Shown in pieces: positions 16,399 to 22,341 of a stretch of 22,341 bases of DNA (positions are counted from its first letter, which is position 1; each line of letters opens with the position of its first letter). A program made the position numbers and the translations under genes. A model generated the notes under the pieces. It was not told the DNA's origin. It did no database searches and worked only from the letters and a program-made list of their open reading frames with translations. This DNA is from CAYMND01 sp964465065. Its GTDB lineage: Bacteria; Acidobacteriota; Aminicenantia; UBA2199. The stretch is taken from contig CAYXHZ010000050.1 of the NCBI GenBank assembly GCA_964465065.1, positions 1 to 22,341 of the forward strand, written 5' to 3'.

Positions 16399-18438
16399 TT
16401 ATCCGGCCAGTACTCGGTTGATTTCCCGGGCCAGTTCGTTGATGTGGAAGGGCTTGCAGACTTTGCCGTTGAAACCGTAGCGCCGGTATTCGGCCAGGAC
16501 GGGGTTGTTGGCGTAGCCGCTGGAGACGATGGCCCGGATTCCCGGGTCGATGGCCCGTACCCGGTCCAGGGCGACCTCGCCGCCGACATCGCCGGGTATG
16601 GTCAGATCCAGAATGATCAGGTCGAAGCGCAGGTCCCGCTCCCGGGCCAGGCTGAACAGTTCGGTCAGTTCCAGGCTGTTCTCGACGGCGATGACCTGGT
16701 AACCGAGATGGCGGAGCTGCTGGTCGACAACGTCGACGACAGTCGGGTTGTCATCCATGATGATGACGGTGCCCTGGCCGCGGTACAATTCACCGTCGTT
16801 CTCCAGACTGGTCACCTTCTGCCGGGTGGCCGGAAGGTAGACGCTGAATTTGGAGCCTTTCCCCGGTTCGGATTCGACGGTGATCAGCCCGCCATGCCGC
16901 TTGAGGATGTGAAACGAACTGGTCAGGCCCAGGCCGTGGCCATTGGGCTTGGTGGAAAAATAGGGGTCGAACACCTTGCTCAGGTTTTCTCTGGGAATGC
17001 CTATGCCCTGGTCAGCTACGGTGATGCAGATGTATTCGCCCGCTGACAGGGGGGATTCTTGCGATTCGGAAACGGTGAAATTGTCGGCGCTGATGGTCAA
17101 CTCGCCGCCCTGAGACATGGCCTGCTTGGCGTTGATGATCAGGTTGTTGAGCACCTGGGTGATCTGGCCGCGGTCGATGTGTGCCTGCCAGAGATCGGGG
17201 GCGAATTGAAAACGGCCGATGATCTTGGAACCGTGCAGCAGGAATTGGGTCGAGGCCTCGATCATCTCGACGATGGACTCGGACTGCTTGACCGGTTGTC
17301 CGCCTTTGGAAAAGGTCAGAAACTGCTGGGTCAGTTCCTGGGCCTTCAGGGAGGCCTGTTCGGCGGCCTTCAGCTTGTCGTCGAAATCTTTGCCGCGCTG
17401 GGCGTACAGGCGTGCCAGGCTGATGTTGCCCAGTATTCCGGTCAGGATATTGTTGAAATCGTGGGCGATGCCGCCGGCCAGAAGGCCGATCGACTCCAGC
17501 TTTTTCATGTTGAGCATTTCCTCTTCGAGCTGGCGGTGGCTGGTGATGTCGCTGATGACGAAGACGGCCCCCGTGATCACGGGCTGAGGTGAAAAGATCG
17601 GGGCGCCGCTGCAATAGATATCCAGCGTGCGGCCGTCGGGGCGGAGCAGTTGGGGGCTGTAGCGGCTGAAATCGATTTGTCGGCCGTTGAGGGTTTCGCC
17701 GAGAAGTTCGGAAAACGAGGGACCGTCGTGAACAACGATGCGCAGCGTATCCTGAAGCGGCTGTCCCAGCACCTGCCCGGCCGTACAGGCGCAGATGATC
17801 TCGGAATTGCGGTTCATCAGGGTGATCCGTCCGGCGGTGTCGACACCGATTACCCCTTCGCCGATGCTTTCCAGGGTGACCCACAGCCGTTCCCGTTCCT
17901 GGCTCAAGGCTTTCTGGGCGCGTTTGCCGGCGCTGATGTCGCGGATGATGAAGATCACGCCCAGCGTGTCGACGTTTTCCATGCGCAACTCGAAATAGTG
18001 GTCATTTTCATCGGCGATATGGGTTACGAGCGGTTCGACCGGGATGTGCCGCCGAGCCTGTTCGAAGGCGGTTTGCAGACCGGGGAAAAAGCTGCTCAGC
18101 TGCGATTCGGTCAGGTTCTTGCCCAGCTGACTGCGCTTGTGCAGCAATTCGTTGTAGTGATGGCCGCCCCGGAAATCGATGATCCGCCCCTGCGGGTCGA
18201 CGACCAGCAGGATATCTGGGAAAGCCTGGAATATCGCCCTCATCTGCGAATTGGCCTCCAGCAGCTCCTGGGAGCTCAACTCCAGGGAACGTTCCAGCAT
18301 TTTCCGATCGTCGTCGGATTGCCGGTAGGCTTGGTCGATCATGTCCAGCAGCCTGGCCATCCGCTCCGGCAGCGCGCCCGGGTCGATGGCGGCCTTTCTG
18401 AGCTGCCTGTGTAGCAGAGGGTGCAATACGGCGCTCAT
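16399..18438 (-). CDS. Cytosolic hybrid histidine kinase (PAS-PAS-HisKA-HATPase-receiver)
   Basis: A 679-residue kinase without membrane helices. Order: N-terminal helical region (1-62), PAS 1 (63-175, QAFPDILLVVDPQGRIIDF), PAS 2 (183-305, SIGEGVIGVDTAGRITLMNR), HisKA with His326 in AGGIAHDFNNILTG, HATPase with Asn432/Asn436, DQGIG (476-480) and GHGLGLTSS (500-508), then a receiver (555-676) with Asp562/Asp563, phospho-acceptor Asp611 in LIILDLTIPG and Lys662. The start ATG at 18438 overlaps the stop of the upstream FIST gene (ATGA, 18438-18435), so the kinase is translationally coupled to it and probably receives its signal. The alternative start at 18552 lies inside the FIST gene and is rejected. 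The FAH-family gene follows by 30 bases. Confidence 0.92.
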   Translation of the reverse strand: MSAVLHPLLHRQLRKAAIDPGALPERMARLLDMIDQAYRQSDDDRKMLERSLELSSQELLEANSQMRAIFQAFPDILLVVDPQGRIIDFRGGHHYNELLHKRSQLGKNLTESQLSSFFPGLQTAFEQARRHIPVEPLVTHIADENDHYFELRMENVDTLGVIFIIRDISAGKRAQKALSQERERLWVTLESIGEGVIGVDTAGRITLMNRNSEIICACTAGQVLGQPLQDTLRIVVHDGPSFSELLGETLNGRQIDFSRYSPQLLRPDGRTLDIYCSGAPIFSPQPVITGAVFVISDITSHRQLEEEMLNMKKLESIGLLAGGIAHDFNNILTGILGNISLARLYAQRGKDFDDKLKAAEQASLKAQELTQQFLTFSKGGQPVKQSESIVEMIEASTQFLLHGSKIIGRFQFAPDLWQAHIDRGQITQVLNNLIINAKQAMSQGGELTISADNFTVSESQESPLSAGEYICITVADQGIGIPRENLSKVFDPYFSTKPNGHGLGLTSSFHILKRHGGLITVESEPGKGSKFSVYLPATRQKVTSLENDGELYRGQGTVIIMDDNPTVVDVVDQQLRHLGYQVIAVENSLELTELFSLARERDLRFDLIILDLTIPGDVGGEVALDRVRAIDPGIRAIVSSGYANNPVLAEYRRYGFNGKVCKPFHINELAREINRVLAG

Positions 18439-19586
18439 GGCCCGTCCTCGGCGAAGGTGGTGATGGTCATGGTCTGGTTGTGGAATTCGCTCGACTTTCC
18501 CAGCTCGTGCGGCGAGATCTCCCCGTAGGAATAGAAACCGCTCAGGCGGCACTGTTCGCCCAGGGTCTCCTGAACCGCTTCCAGCTCCTCTTCCACCCGC
18601 TGCCGCATCACCATGCGCCGGCCGACGCAGCTGATCAGGATCGCCAGCTGCGGTGAATGATCAGCCAGGCACTGCCGGTTGATCTGGGCGGCCCGGTTGG
18701 CTCCTTCGATCAGCCGATCGGTGTTGGCCTTCATCATCCGCGTGTAGGCGCCCTGGGGCAGGTTCCCGGCGAAAGTCATGCTCTGCTGGGCCTCGTCGCA
18801 GGCCAGAACCGTGCGTACCAGAGGACTTCCCCGGGGCTCGGCCATCAGGCTGAGCGGGAACAAGAGACCGGTGGCCGGCAGGCCGGCCGCAGCCTCGCCC
18901 AGGTAGGTCCTGTACAGTTCCAGGACGGATTTGCCGTCCACCTCGTAGAGCACGTTTTGATCTGAACGGGTGATCAGGCGGATGGGTCCGAAAGGGTCCC
19001 AGCCGCCGCCCGATCCGCAGCCGATGCGCAGTGAGCTGCCGTAGAAGCCGACAACCGTGGCGGTCCGGCTGGAAAAAGCATTCTGGGCCAGGACGACGGT
19101 TTGTTTGAAATCGTCCATGTCGGCCGCCAGACCGCCGCTGATGGAAACCGATGCCGGGAAACCCGTTCGCAGCCCCTCGACCAGATCGCTGCCGTTGACC
19201 TCGACGCCGTCGCTGAGAATGAAGGCGTGAATCAGCTGCTCATGGGGGATGGATGCGGCCAGTTCCAGGCCGGCCTGACGGCTGCCGGTGCGCTCCCCGA
19301 AGTGGACCTGTCCGAAGCGGAGGCCGGTTCTGTCGAAACTGACCAGGGTGATCTGGACGGACTGGAAGCCGACCGCTGTGCCGACGATTTCACCCCCGCT
19401 CGAACAGCCGGACAGAATGGCGGACGGGAATGCGGTCTGCAGTTCCGACAAGGGAAAGGAATCGCGCAGCAGTTGTCGGTAACCGAAAATCAGAACCAGT
19501 TGGGGCTGAGGGTGGATGGCGGCCAGCTCGGCCAGGGAAGGGGAAAAGCCGGCAGCCGGTGTCCAGGATGTGTGCGAACTGAACAT
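18435..19586 (-). CDS. FIST-domain sensory protein (FIST-N plus FIST-C)
   Basis: A 383-residue cytosolic protein with the two-part FIST architecture (F-box and intracellular signal transduction proteins), thought to bind small ligands such as amino acids and often fused or linked to kinases and cyclases. FIST-N spans about 25-205, with LSGCSSGGEI (58-67), ISGGLAADMDDF (149-160) and VVGFYGSSLRIGCGSGGGW (178-196); FIST-C spans about 210-375, beginning VDGKSVLELYRTYLG (216-230) and containing FYSYGEI (about 352-358). It sits directly upstream of the hybrid kinase with a four-base stop/start overlap, so it is the probable sensor for that kinase. No clear Shine-Dalgarno precedes ATG at 19586, and no good promoter could be placed; the upstream 213 bases carry a TTTCACCGG direct repeat. 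Ligand unknown. Confidence 0.9.
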   Translation of the reverse strand: MFSSHTSWTPAAGFSPSLAELAAIHPQPQLVLIFGYRQLLRDSFPLSELQTAFPSAILSGCSSGGEIVGTAVGFQSVQITLVSFDRTGLRFGQVHFGERTGSRQAGLELAASIPHEQLIHAFILSDGVEVNGSDLVEGLRTGFPASVSISGGLAADMDDFKQTVVLAQNAFSSRTATVVGFYGSSLRIGCGSGGGWDPFGPIRLITRSDQNVLYEVDGKSVLELYRTYLGEAAAGLPATGLLFPLSLMAEPRGSPLVRTVLACDEAQQSMTFAGNLPQGAYTRMMKANTDRLIEGANRAAQINRQCLADHSPQLAILISCVGRRMVMRQRVEEELEAVQETLGEQCRLSGFYSYGEISPHELGKSSEFHNQTMTITTFAEDGP

Positions 19587-19615
19587 AACATATTATTGTC
19601 ATGATTTTGCGCTTC

Positions 19616-19653
19616 TTTCACCGGTTCACGATCTGTTTGCATTTTTTCACCGG
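19616..19653. repeat. Direct repeat TTTCACCGG upstream of the FIST operon
   Basis: TTTCACCGG occurs at 19616-19624 and again at 19645-19653, start-to-start 29 bases. The pair lies 30-67 bases before the FIST start on the minus strand, within the AT-rich divergent region shared with the 121-residue gene. The helical-phase spacing (close to three turns) is compatible with paired regulator binding, but the repeat is short. Confidence 0.35.
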
Positions 19654-19722
19654 GAGTGTTGTAAAAATATTTTCAGAAAAAGTGGTTGACTTGTTCCCGG
19701 TTTGCGTGCAATTTGGTATCAG

Positions 19723-19751
19723 TTGACAGCGCTGGGGTTTGAAGGCAAAAT
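19723..19751 (+). promoter_or_regulatory. Putative sigma-70 promoter of the 121-residue gene
   Basis: A perfect TTGACA (19723-19728) and CAAAAT (19746-19751) are separated by 17 bases, 48 bases before the ATG at 19800. A second TTGACT (19686-19691) lies upstream without a good -10. Confidence 0.5.
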
Positions 19752-19799
19752 AATAGCTTTGAAGTTTTGGAGTCGTCGCATGAATGGGGACAGCTGACC

Positions 19800-20165
19800 A
19801 TGGATGAACAGATTTTCTGGTTGGTGGTGAACGTGGAATTGCTCGTCCCGCTGGCCATTCTGGATGACGAGGGAATGACTTCCGACGAATTCATCTGCGG
19901 CGCCCGCCTCAGCGCCGGCATCACGGCGCAATCGCTTTCCTCGGCCCAGAAGCGCCTGGTGCGTCTAATCAACGAATTGACCGGCTGGCAGCGTGAATGG
20001 TTCGTCATCGACTACTGCCGGGTCAGTACCATCGAAGCCGACGGGGTGGCCGGAAAACTGGACGCGGTCGGAGCCGCCGAAAAGGATTTGCGTCAACCGC
20101 CGGTCATGAACGGGGTATGGTTTTACTCCAATCCCAAGTACCAGACGAAACGGGGCAAGGGCTGA
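19800..20165 (+). CDS. Hypothetical protein, 121 residues, not recognised
   Basis: I do not recognise this protein. It begins with a hydrophobic stretch (6-20, IFWLVVNVELLVPLAIL), too short and too interrupted by Asn/Glu to be a clear signal peptide, followed by an acidic patch (21-31), a helical segment (45-62), a WFVIDYCRVSTIEADG strand-turn region (67-82) and a basic tail ending KYQTKRGKG. It has two cysteines (33 and 73). ATG at 19800 has GGGGA nine bases upstream and a good promoter at 19723-19751, which supports a real, singly transcribed gene. Its stop codon lies in a hairpin shared with the convergent Lrp-type gene. Function cannot be inferred; small size and monocistronic layout leave regulatory or accessory roles open. 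Confidence 0.65.
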   Translation: MDEQIFWLVVNVELLVPLAILDDEGMTSDEFICGARLSAGITAQSLSSAQKRLVRLINELTGWQREWFVIDYCRVSTIEADGVAGKLDAVGAAEKDLRQPPVMNGVWFYSNPKYQTKRGKG

Positions 20166-20189
20166 AGACAGGCCCCGACAGCTTCAGCC
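20160..20189. other. Inverted repeat enclosing the stop codons of two convergent genes
   Basis: GGCTGAAG (20160-20167) and CTTCAGCC (20182-20189) are exact reverse complements separated by 14 bases. Each arm contains the final Gly codon and TGA stop of one of the two convergent genes. No T-run follows on either strand, so it is not a standard intrinsic terminator; it could protect 3' ends or slow both polymerases. Confidence 0.6.
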
Positions 20190-20633
20190 GATGGGCTGGG
20201 GCGCGTGGTATTCCTCCATGATCAGGAAGGTTTCGGCCTTGTCGATGCCCTCGGTTCCGGTCAGCTTGTTGACCAGGAAATTGTGCAGGCTCTTGATGTC
20301 CTGCATGTTGACCTGCAGCAGGTAGTCGTAGGCGCCGGTGACGTGGTAATAGCCGACGACTTCGGGGGTGGAGCGCAAAAACGAGACGAAGGCCTGGATG
20401 TTCTGCTTTTGATGCTTCATCAGGGTGACGGCGATGAGCACCGGTACCTTGTATCCCAGCTTGTCGCGATCGATGCGGGTGTAGTATCCGGTGATTACCC
20501 CCGACTCTTCGAGTTTTTTAACCCGTTCCAGTGTGGCCGGAGGGGTGAGGCCGATCTCCTCGGCCAGCTTGACGTTGCTGATCTTGGCGTTGTCCTGCAG
20601 CAGGGTCAGGATCTGTTGGTCTTTTTTGTCCAT
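20184..20633 (-). CDS. Lrp/AsnC-family transcriptional regulator
   Basis: A 149-residue DNA-binding regulator of normal family length. The N-terminal winged helix-turn-helix covers 3-52 (DKKDQQILTLLQDNAKIS, then KLAEEIGLTPPATLERVKKL at 22-41), and the C-terminal ligand-binding RAM/ACT-like domain covers 62-140, with VTGAYDYLLQV (98-108) at the effector site. Such proteins form octamers, bind amino acids and control amino-acid or peptide metabolism, often including their own gene. No target is adjacent, but iorAB and the two POT-type transporters in the same window are reasonable candidates; this is inference only. The start at 20633 lacks a strong ribosome site. The secreted KNH-like gene lies 86 bases upstream on the same strand. 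Confidence 0.92.
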   Translation of the reverse strand: MDKKDQQILTLLQDNAKISNVKLAEEIGLTPPATLERVKKLEESGVITGYYTRIDRDKLGYKVPVLIAVTLMKHQKQNIQAFVSFLRSTPEVVGYYHVTGAYDYLLQVNMQDIKSLHNFLVNKLTGTEGIDKAETFLIMEEYHAPQPIG

Positions 20634-20719
20634 GTTTCTGGCAATAAATGCCGTTTCCTGTTTCTGAGGGTAGCACAGGAACAGGTATTCTGCAATATTC
20701 AGCTGGTCATGTTTATGGC

Positions 20720-21127
20720 CTAGCGTCTGGCGGCGGGCAGGATGGTGAACGAGGTGTTGCTGTCGTCGCGGACGGACGGCTTGCCGACCGAGCTGACCCG
20801 GATCCGATATTCGTGTCCGGCTTCCGCCGACCTGCCGGATGCCGGGCAGTCACCCACTGTCCAGCTGTAGCTTCCCTGCTCGGGGGCGTTGATATCGATT
20901 TCCCCGAACACCGTGTCGCCCTTGATCAGGGTCAGTTTCACCGGTCCGGGAGCTCCCCGGGAGACCCATTGAATGGACTGAACCGAGCCTTTGACCCAGG
21001 ATTCGCCGCCGTTGGGGCTTTTGACGGTGATGGTGGCGCTGAATGGGGCTTGGCTGCCAGCGCTGCCGACGATCGACATCGACAGTGCGAGCAGGGTGAC
21101 GAGGATGCTGGCGACGTGAATGCGCAT
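20720..21127 (-). CDS. Small secreted protein with a Kre9/KNH-like (Ser-Thr-rich GPI-anchored family) domain
   Basis: A 135-residue exported protein. The signal peptide covers 1-23 or so (basic MRIH start, hydrophobic VASILVTLLALSMSIVG, cleavage near GSA-GS). The mature part (about 33-130) matches the Kre9/KNH-like beta-sandwich found in many bacterial surface proteins: VKSPNGGESWVKGS (35-48), QSIQW (50-54), VKLTLIKG (63-70), YSWTVG (87-92) and YRIRVSS (107-113). These domains are usually one module in large adhesins or enzymes; here it stands alone. ATG at 21127 has AGGAG six bases upstream; ATG at 21133 touches that site and is less likely. One cysteine (94) remains after processing and there is no lipobox. 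Function is unknown; carbohydrate or cell-surface binding is the usual guess. Confidence 0.78.
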   Translation of the reverse strand: MRIHVASILVTLLALSMSIVGSAGSQAPFSATITVKSPNGGESWVKGSVQSIQWVSRGAPGPVKLTLIKGDTVFGEIDINAPEQGSYSWTVGDCPASGRSAEAGHEYRIRVSSVGKPSVRDDSNTSFTILPAARR

Positions 21128-21187
21128 GTTCATCTCCTGGTCAGGCTCCTTGCACAACCTCGTTTTGTAGTCCTCCACTTTTACCAT

Positions 21188-21343
21188 GCATTTTTACTGC
21201 CAAGCTTTGAAACGAATCGGGACTTGTTGGAATGAGGCTTCTGGGGGGTTCTGTTCGAAAAGCTGTCCCTTTTTTTGTCCTGAAAAAGAACAGTCGGGAC
21301 ATGTTGCGGTCTTTCAAACGGCCTTCAGGTCGGTCCGGTTCCG
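21188..21343. other. Intergenic 156 bases between the KNH-like and HprK-like genes
   Basis: Relatively AT-rich. It contains GTCCC (21265-21269 region) and GGGAC near 21297 flanking T- and A-runs, which could form a loose hairpin, but no clear terminator for the HprK-like gene or promoter for the KNH-like gene could be fixed. Confidence 0.3.
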
Positions 21344-22341
21344 TCAGATACGGAACAGGAGCTCTTGAAGTTCCGGCAGGGAGACACGGGGGACGCGGAA
21401 CAGACTGAAGTCGCTGCGGCGCAGGACCAATGCCTGTCCGGTGAACAGGAAGGCCAGATGTTCTTTCTCTTCCAGCTCATGGCTGCTGCCGCTCCGGAAC
21501 GGTGACTCGACGGCCCGGTTCAGCAGGGCCTTGGTGTCGGCCAGGTCGAGTTCGAAGCTCAGACGGTGACAGGGCAGCGAGATGGCCATGCGGCACAGGC
21601 TGAAGAAGGCCCGGTTTTTCAGGGCGTTTGGCAGCTGCTGGGTGAAACGGGAGGAGAAGAAGGAATGGAGCAGCTGCTCGGCGGCCAGAACCGGTGCCAG
21701 GGGGGACAAGCGGCTGACGGGTTTGCTCCTCCGTTCCAGAAAGAAGAGTGCCTGGACGGGAAAGCCGTCGGACAGCCAATCGCGGCAGGCGATGCGGGGT
21801 GAAAAAAAATCTCGGCCCCAGAGCGGCGGGGAGTGGAGGCTGAAGCCGGATCGCCGACTGGCCCGGATCATGCTCAACTCGTCGTTGATGACCGTCAAAC
21901 CGTCTCTTTCGGCCATGGCCGCAAGGGTGGTCTTGCCGGCTCCGCTTCGGCCGACGAACAGGAAACCGTGCCTGTCATGGATCAGGGATGCGGAGTGGAG
22001 GGTCAGGCAGTCCGTGGATGTCAGAATCGAGGATACGGCGATGCTGACGGCGATTTCCAGGTAGCGCTGCCGGATCTCGAAGCGGTTTTCGTCTATTTGT
22101 ACGTAGAGGGTCCGTCCCAGCCGATCGATCCGGATCGCCGTGCCGAAGCGGTAGAGCGGGATGCTGCCCGCTGCCGGCTTCCCATGGCTCAGGAGTTCGA
22201 TGTGGTAGACGGATCGGTCGGTTTCGTTCGGTAGAGGGCTGCTCGAGGGTTCAAACAGGGGGGGGATGAAGTGGCGATGGGGGAAAGCGGCCGCCGGAAG
22301 GTGCAGCAGGATGGATCCGCTTATGGGCAGCCGGTAGCTGT
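21344..22341 (-). CDS. HprK-like P-loop kinase (HPr kinase-related), 5' end outside the window
   Basis: The frame is open from the window edge to TGA at 21344, giving at least 331 residues; the start lies beyond base 22341. The P-loop GRSGAGKT (21952-21929) and the following VINDE (acidic pair at 21883-21878) match the C-terminal kinase domain of HPr kinase/phosphorylase relatives. Before it lies about 125 residues of unassigned N-terminal region; after it, about 175 residues where an HprK would carry its K-loop, which I cannot place. Such stand-alone HprK-like proteins frequently occur beside radical-SAM, PqqD-like or nucleotidyltransferase genes in peptide-modification clusters (for example the ScmC protein of SynChlorMet cassettes), but no such partner lies inside this window. 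Restricting the gene to the ATG at 21916 would delete the P-loop and is wrong. Confidence 0.75.
   Translation of the reverse strand, partial: SYRLPISGSILLHLPAAAFPHRHFIPPLFEPSSSPLPNETDRSVYHIELLSHGKPAAGSIPLYRFGTAIRIDRLGRTLYVQIDENRFEIRQRYLEIAVSIAVSSILTSTDCLTLHSASLIHDRHGFLFVGRSGAGKTTLAAMAERDGLTVINDELSMIRASRRSGFSLHSPPLWGRDFFSPRIACRDWLSDGFPVQALFFLERRSKPVSRLSPLAPVLAAEQLLHSFFSSRFTQQLPNALKNRAFFSLCRMAISLPCHRLSFELDLADTKALLNRAVESPFRSGSSHELEEKEHLAFLFTGQALVLRRSDFSLFRVPRVSLPELQELLFRI

Noticed and set aside
21344..21916. 190-residue gene starting at ATG 21916
   Set aside because: The frame stays open upstream to the window edge and the P-loop is encoded just upstream of this ATG, so the real gene is longer.
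1..22341. CRISPR arrays, tRNA, rRNA, prophage or complete insertion sequences
   Set aside because: No repeat-spacer pattern, cloverleaf, rRNA segment, transposase or integrase was seen on either strand by eye.
1..22341. Genome-wide reassignment of TGA to an amino acid
   Set aside because: Most genes here, including iorA, three kinases' neighbours and the Lrp gene, end at TGA exactly where the protein families end, so TGA is a normal stop in this genome.

Overview
This is a GC-rich bacterial chromosomal window with about 14 protein genes and no rRNA, tRNA, CRISPR array or complete insertion sequence that I can see. The content points to an anaerobic, probably Gram-negative, amino-acid- or peptide-using bacterium: an indolepyruvate:ferredoxin oxidoreductase pair, two proton-dependent oligopeptide (POT/PTR2-like) transporters, an Lrp/AsnC regulator, and three hybrid sensor histidine kinases with a FIST-domain sensor. 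The density of PAS-hybrid kinases resembles Desulfuromonas/Geobacter/Syntrophobacter-type genomes. That placement is an impression from gene content, not a phylogenetic result.

Layout. 63-3978 (+): a promoter, iorA-iorB, then a POT transporter with its own promoter and a strong terminator (4007-4036). 4079-4765 (+): an unrecognised six-helix membrane protein whose end overlaps the convergent 6817-4727 (-) gene, a POT-like transporter with a ~245-residue extra membrane module in its middle. 6972-9749 (+): a membrane hybrid histidine kinase split by one in-frame TGA at 7905-7907; the reading frame and domain order continue without a break on both sides. 12173-9720 (-): a HerA/FtsK-like ATPase. 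12174-12478: a 305-base non-coding stretch with a striking perfect inverted repeat. 12479-15561 (+): a small winged-helix-like, tail-anchored protein coupled (ATGA) to a second membrane hybrid kinase. 19586-15562 (-): a probable operon of FIST-domain sensor, cytosolic hybrid kinase (ATGA overlap) and fumarylacetoacetate-hydrolase-family enzyme. 19800-20165 (+): an orphan 121-residue protein with a good promoter. 20633-20184 (-): an Lrp/AsnC regulator. 21127-20720 (-): a small secreted Kre9/KNH-like beta-sandwich protein. 22341-21344 (-): an HprK-like P-loop kinase, cut by the window edge.

How it may work together. Peptide import (POT transporters), oxidative decarboxylation of aryl 2-oxoacids to acyl-CoA with ferredoxin reduction (IorAB) and Lrp-type amino-acid sensing form a plausible amino-acid fermentation theme. 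The kinases are a separate signalling theme: all three end in a receiver domain, and no DNA-binding response regulator or Hpt protein lies in the window, so their outputs are elsewhere. The most notable points are the in-frame TGA in the first kinase, at a codon where family patterns suggest Trp or Arg; the chimeric POT transporter; IorA lacking its usual C-terminal ferredoxin domain; the perfect inverted repeat at 12312-12350; and the tight 3' ends of all four convergent pairs, two overlapping, one abutting with no gap, and one 18 bases apart with both stop codons inside a hairpin.
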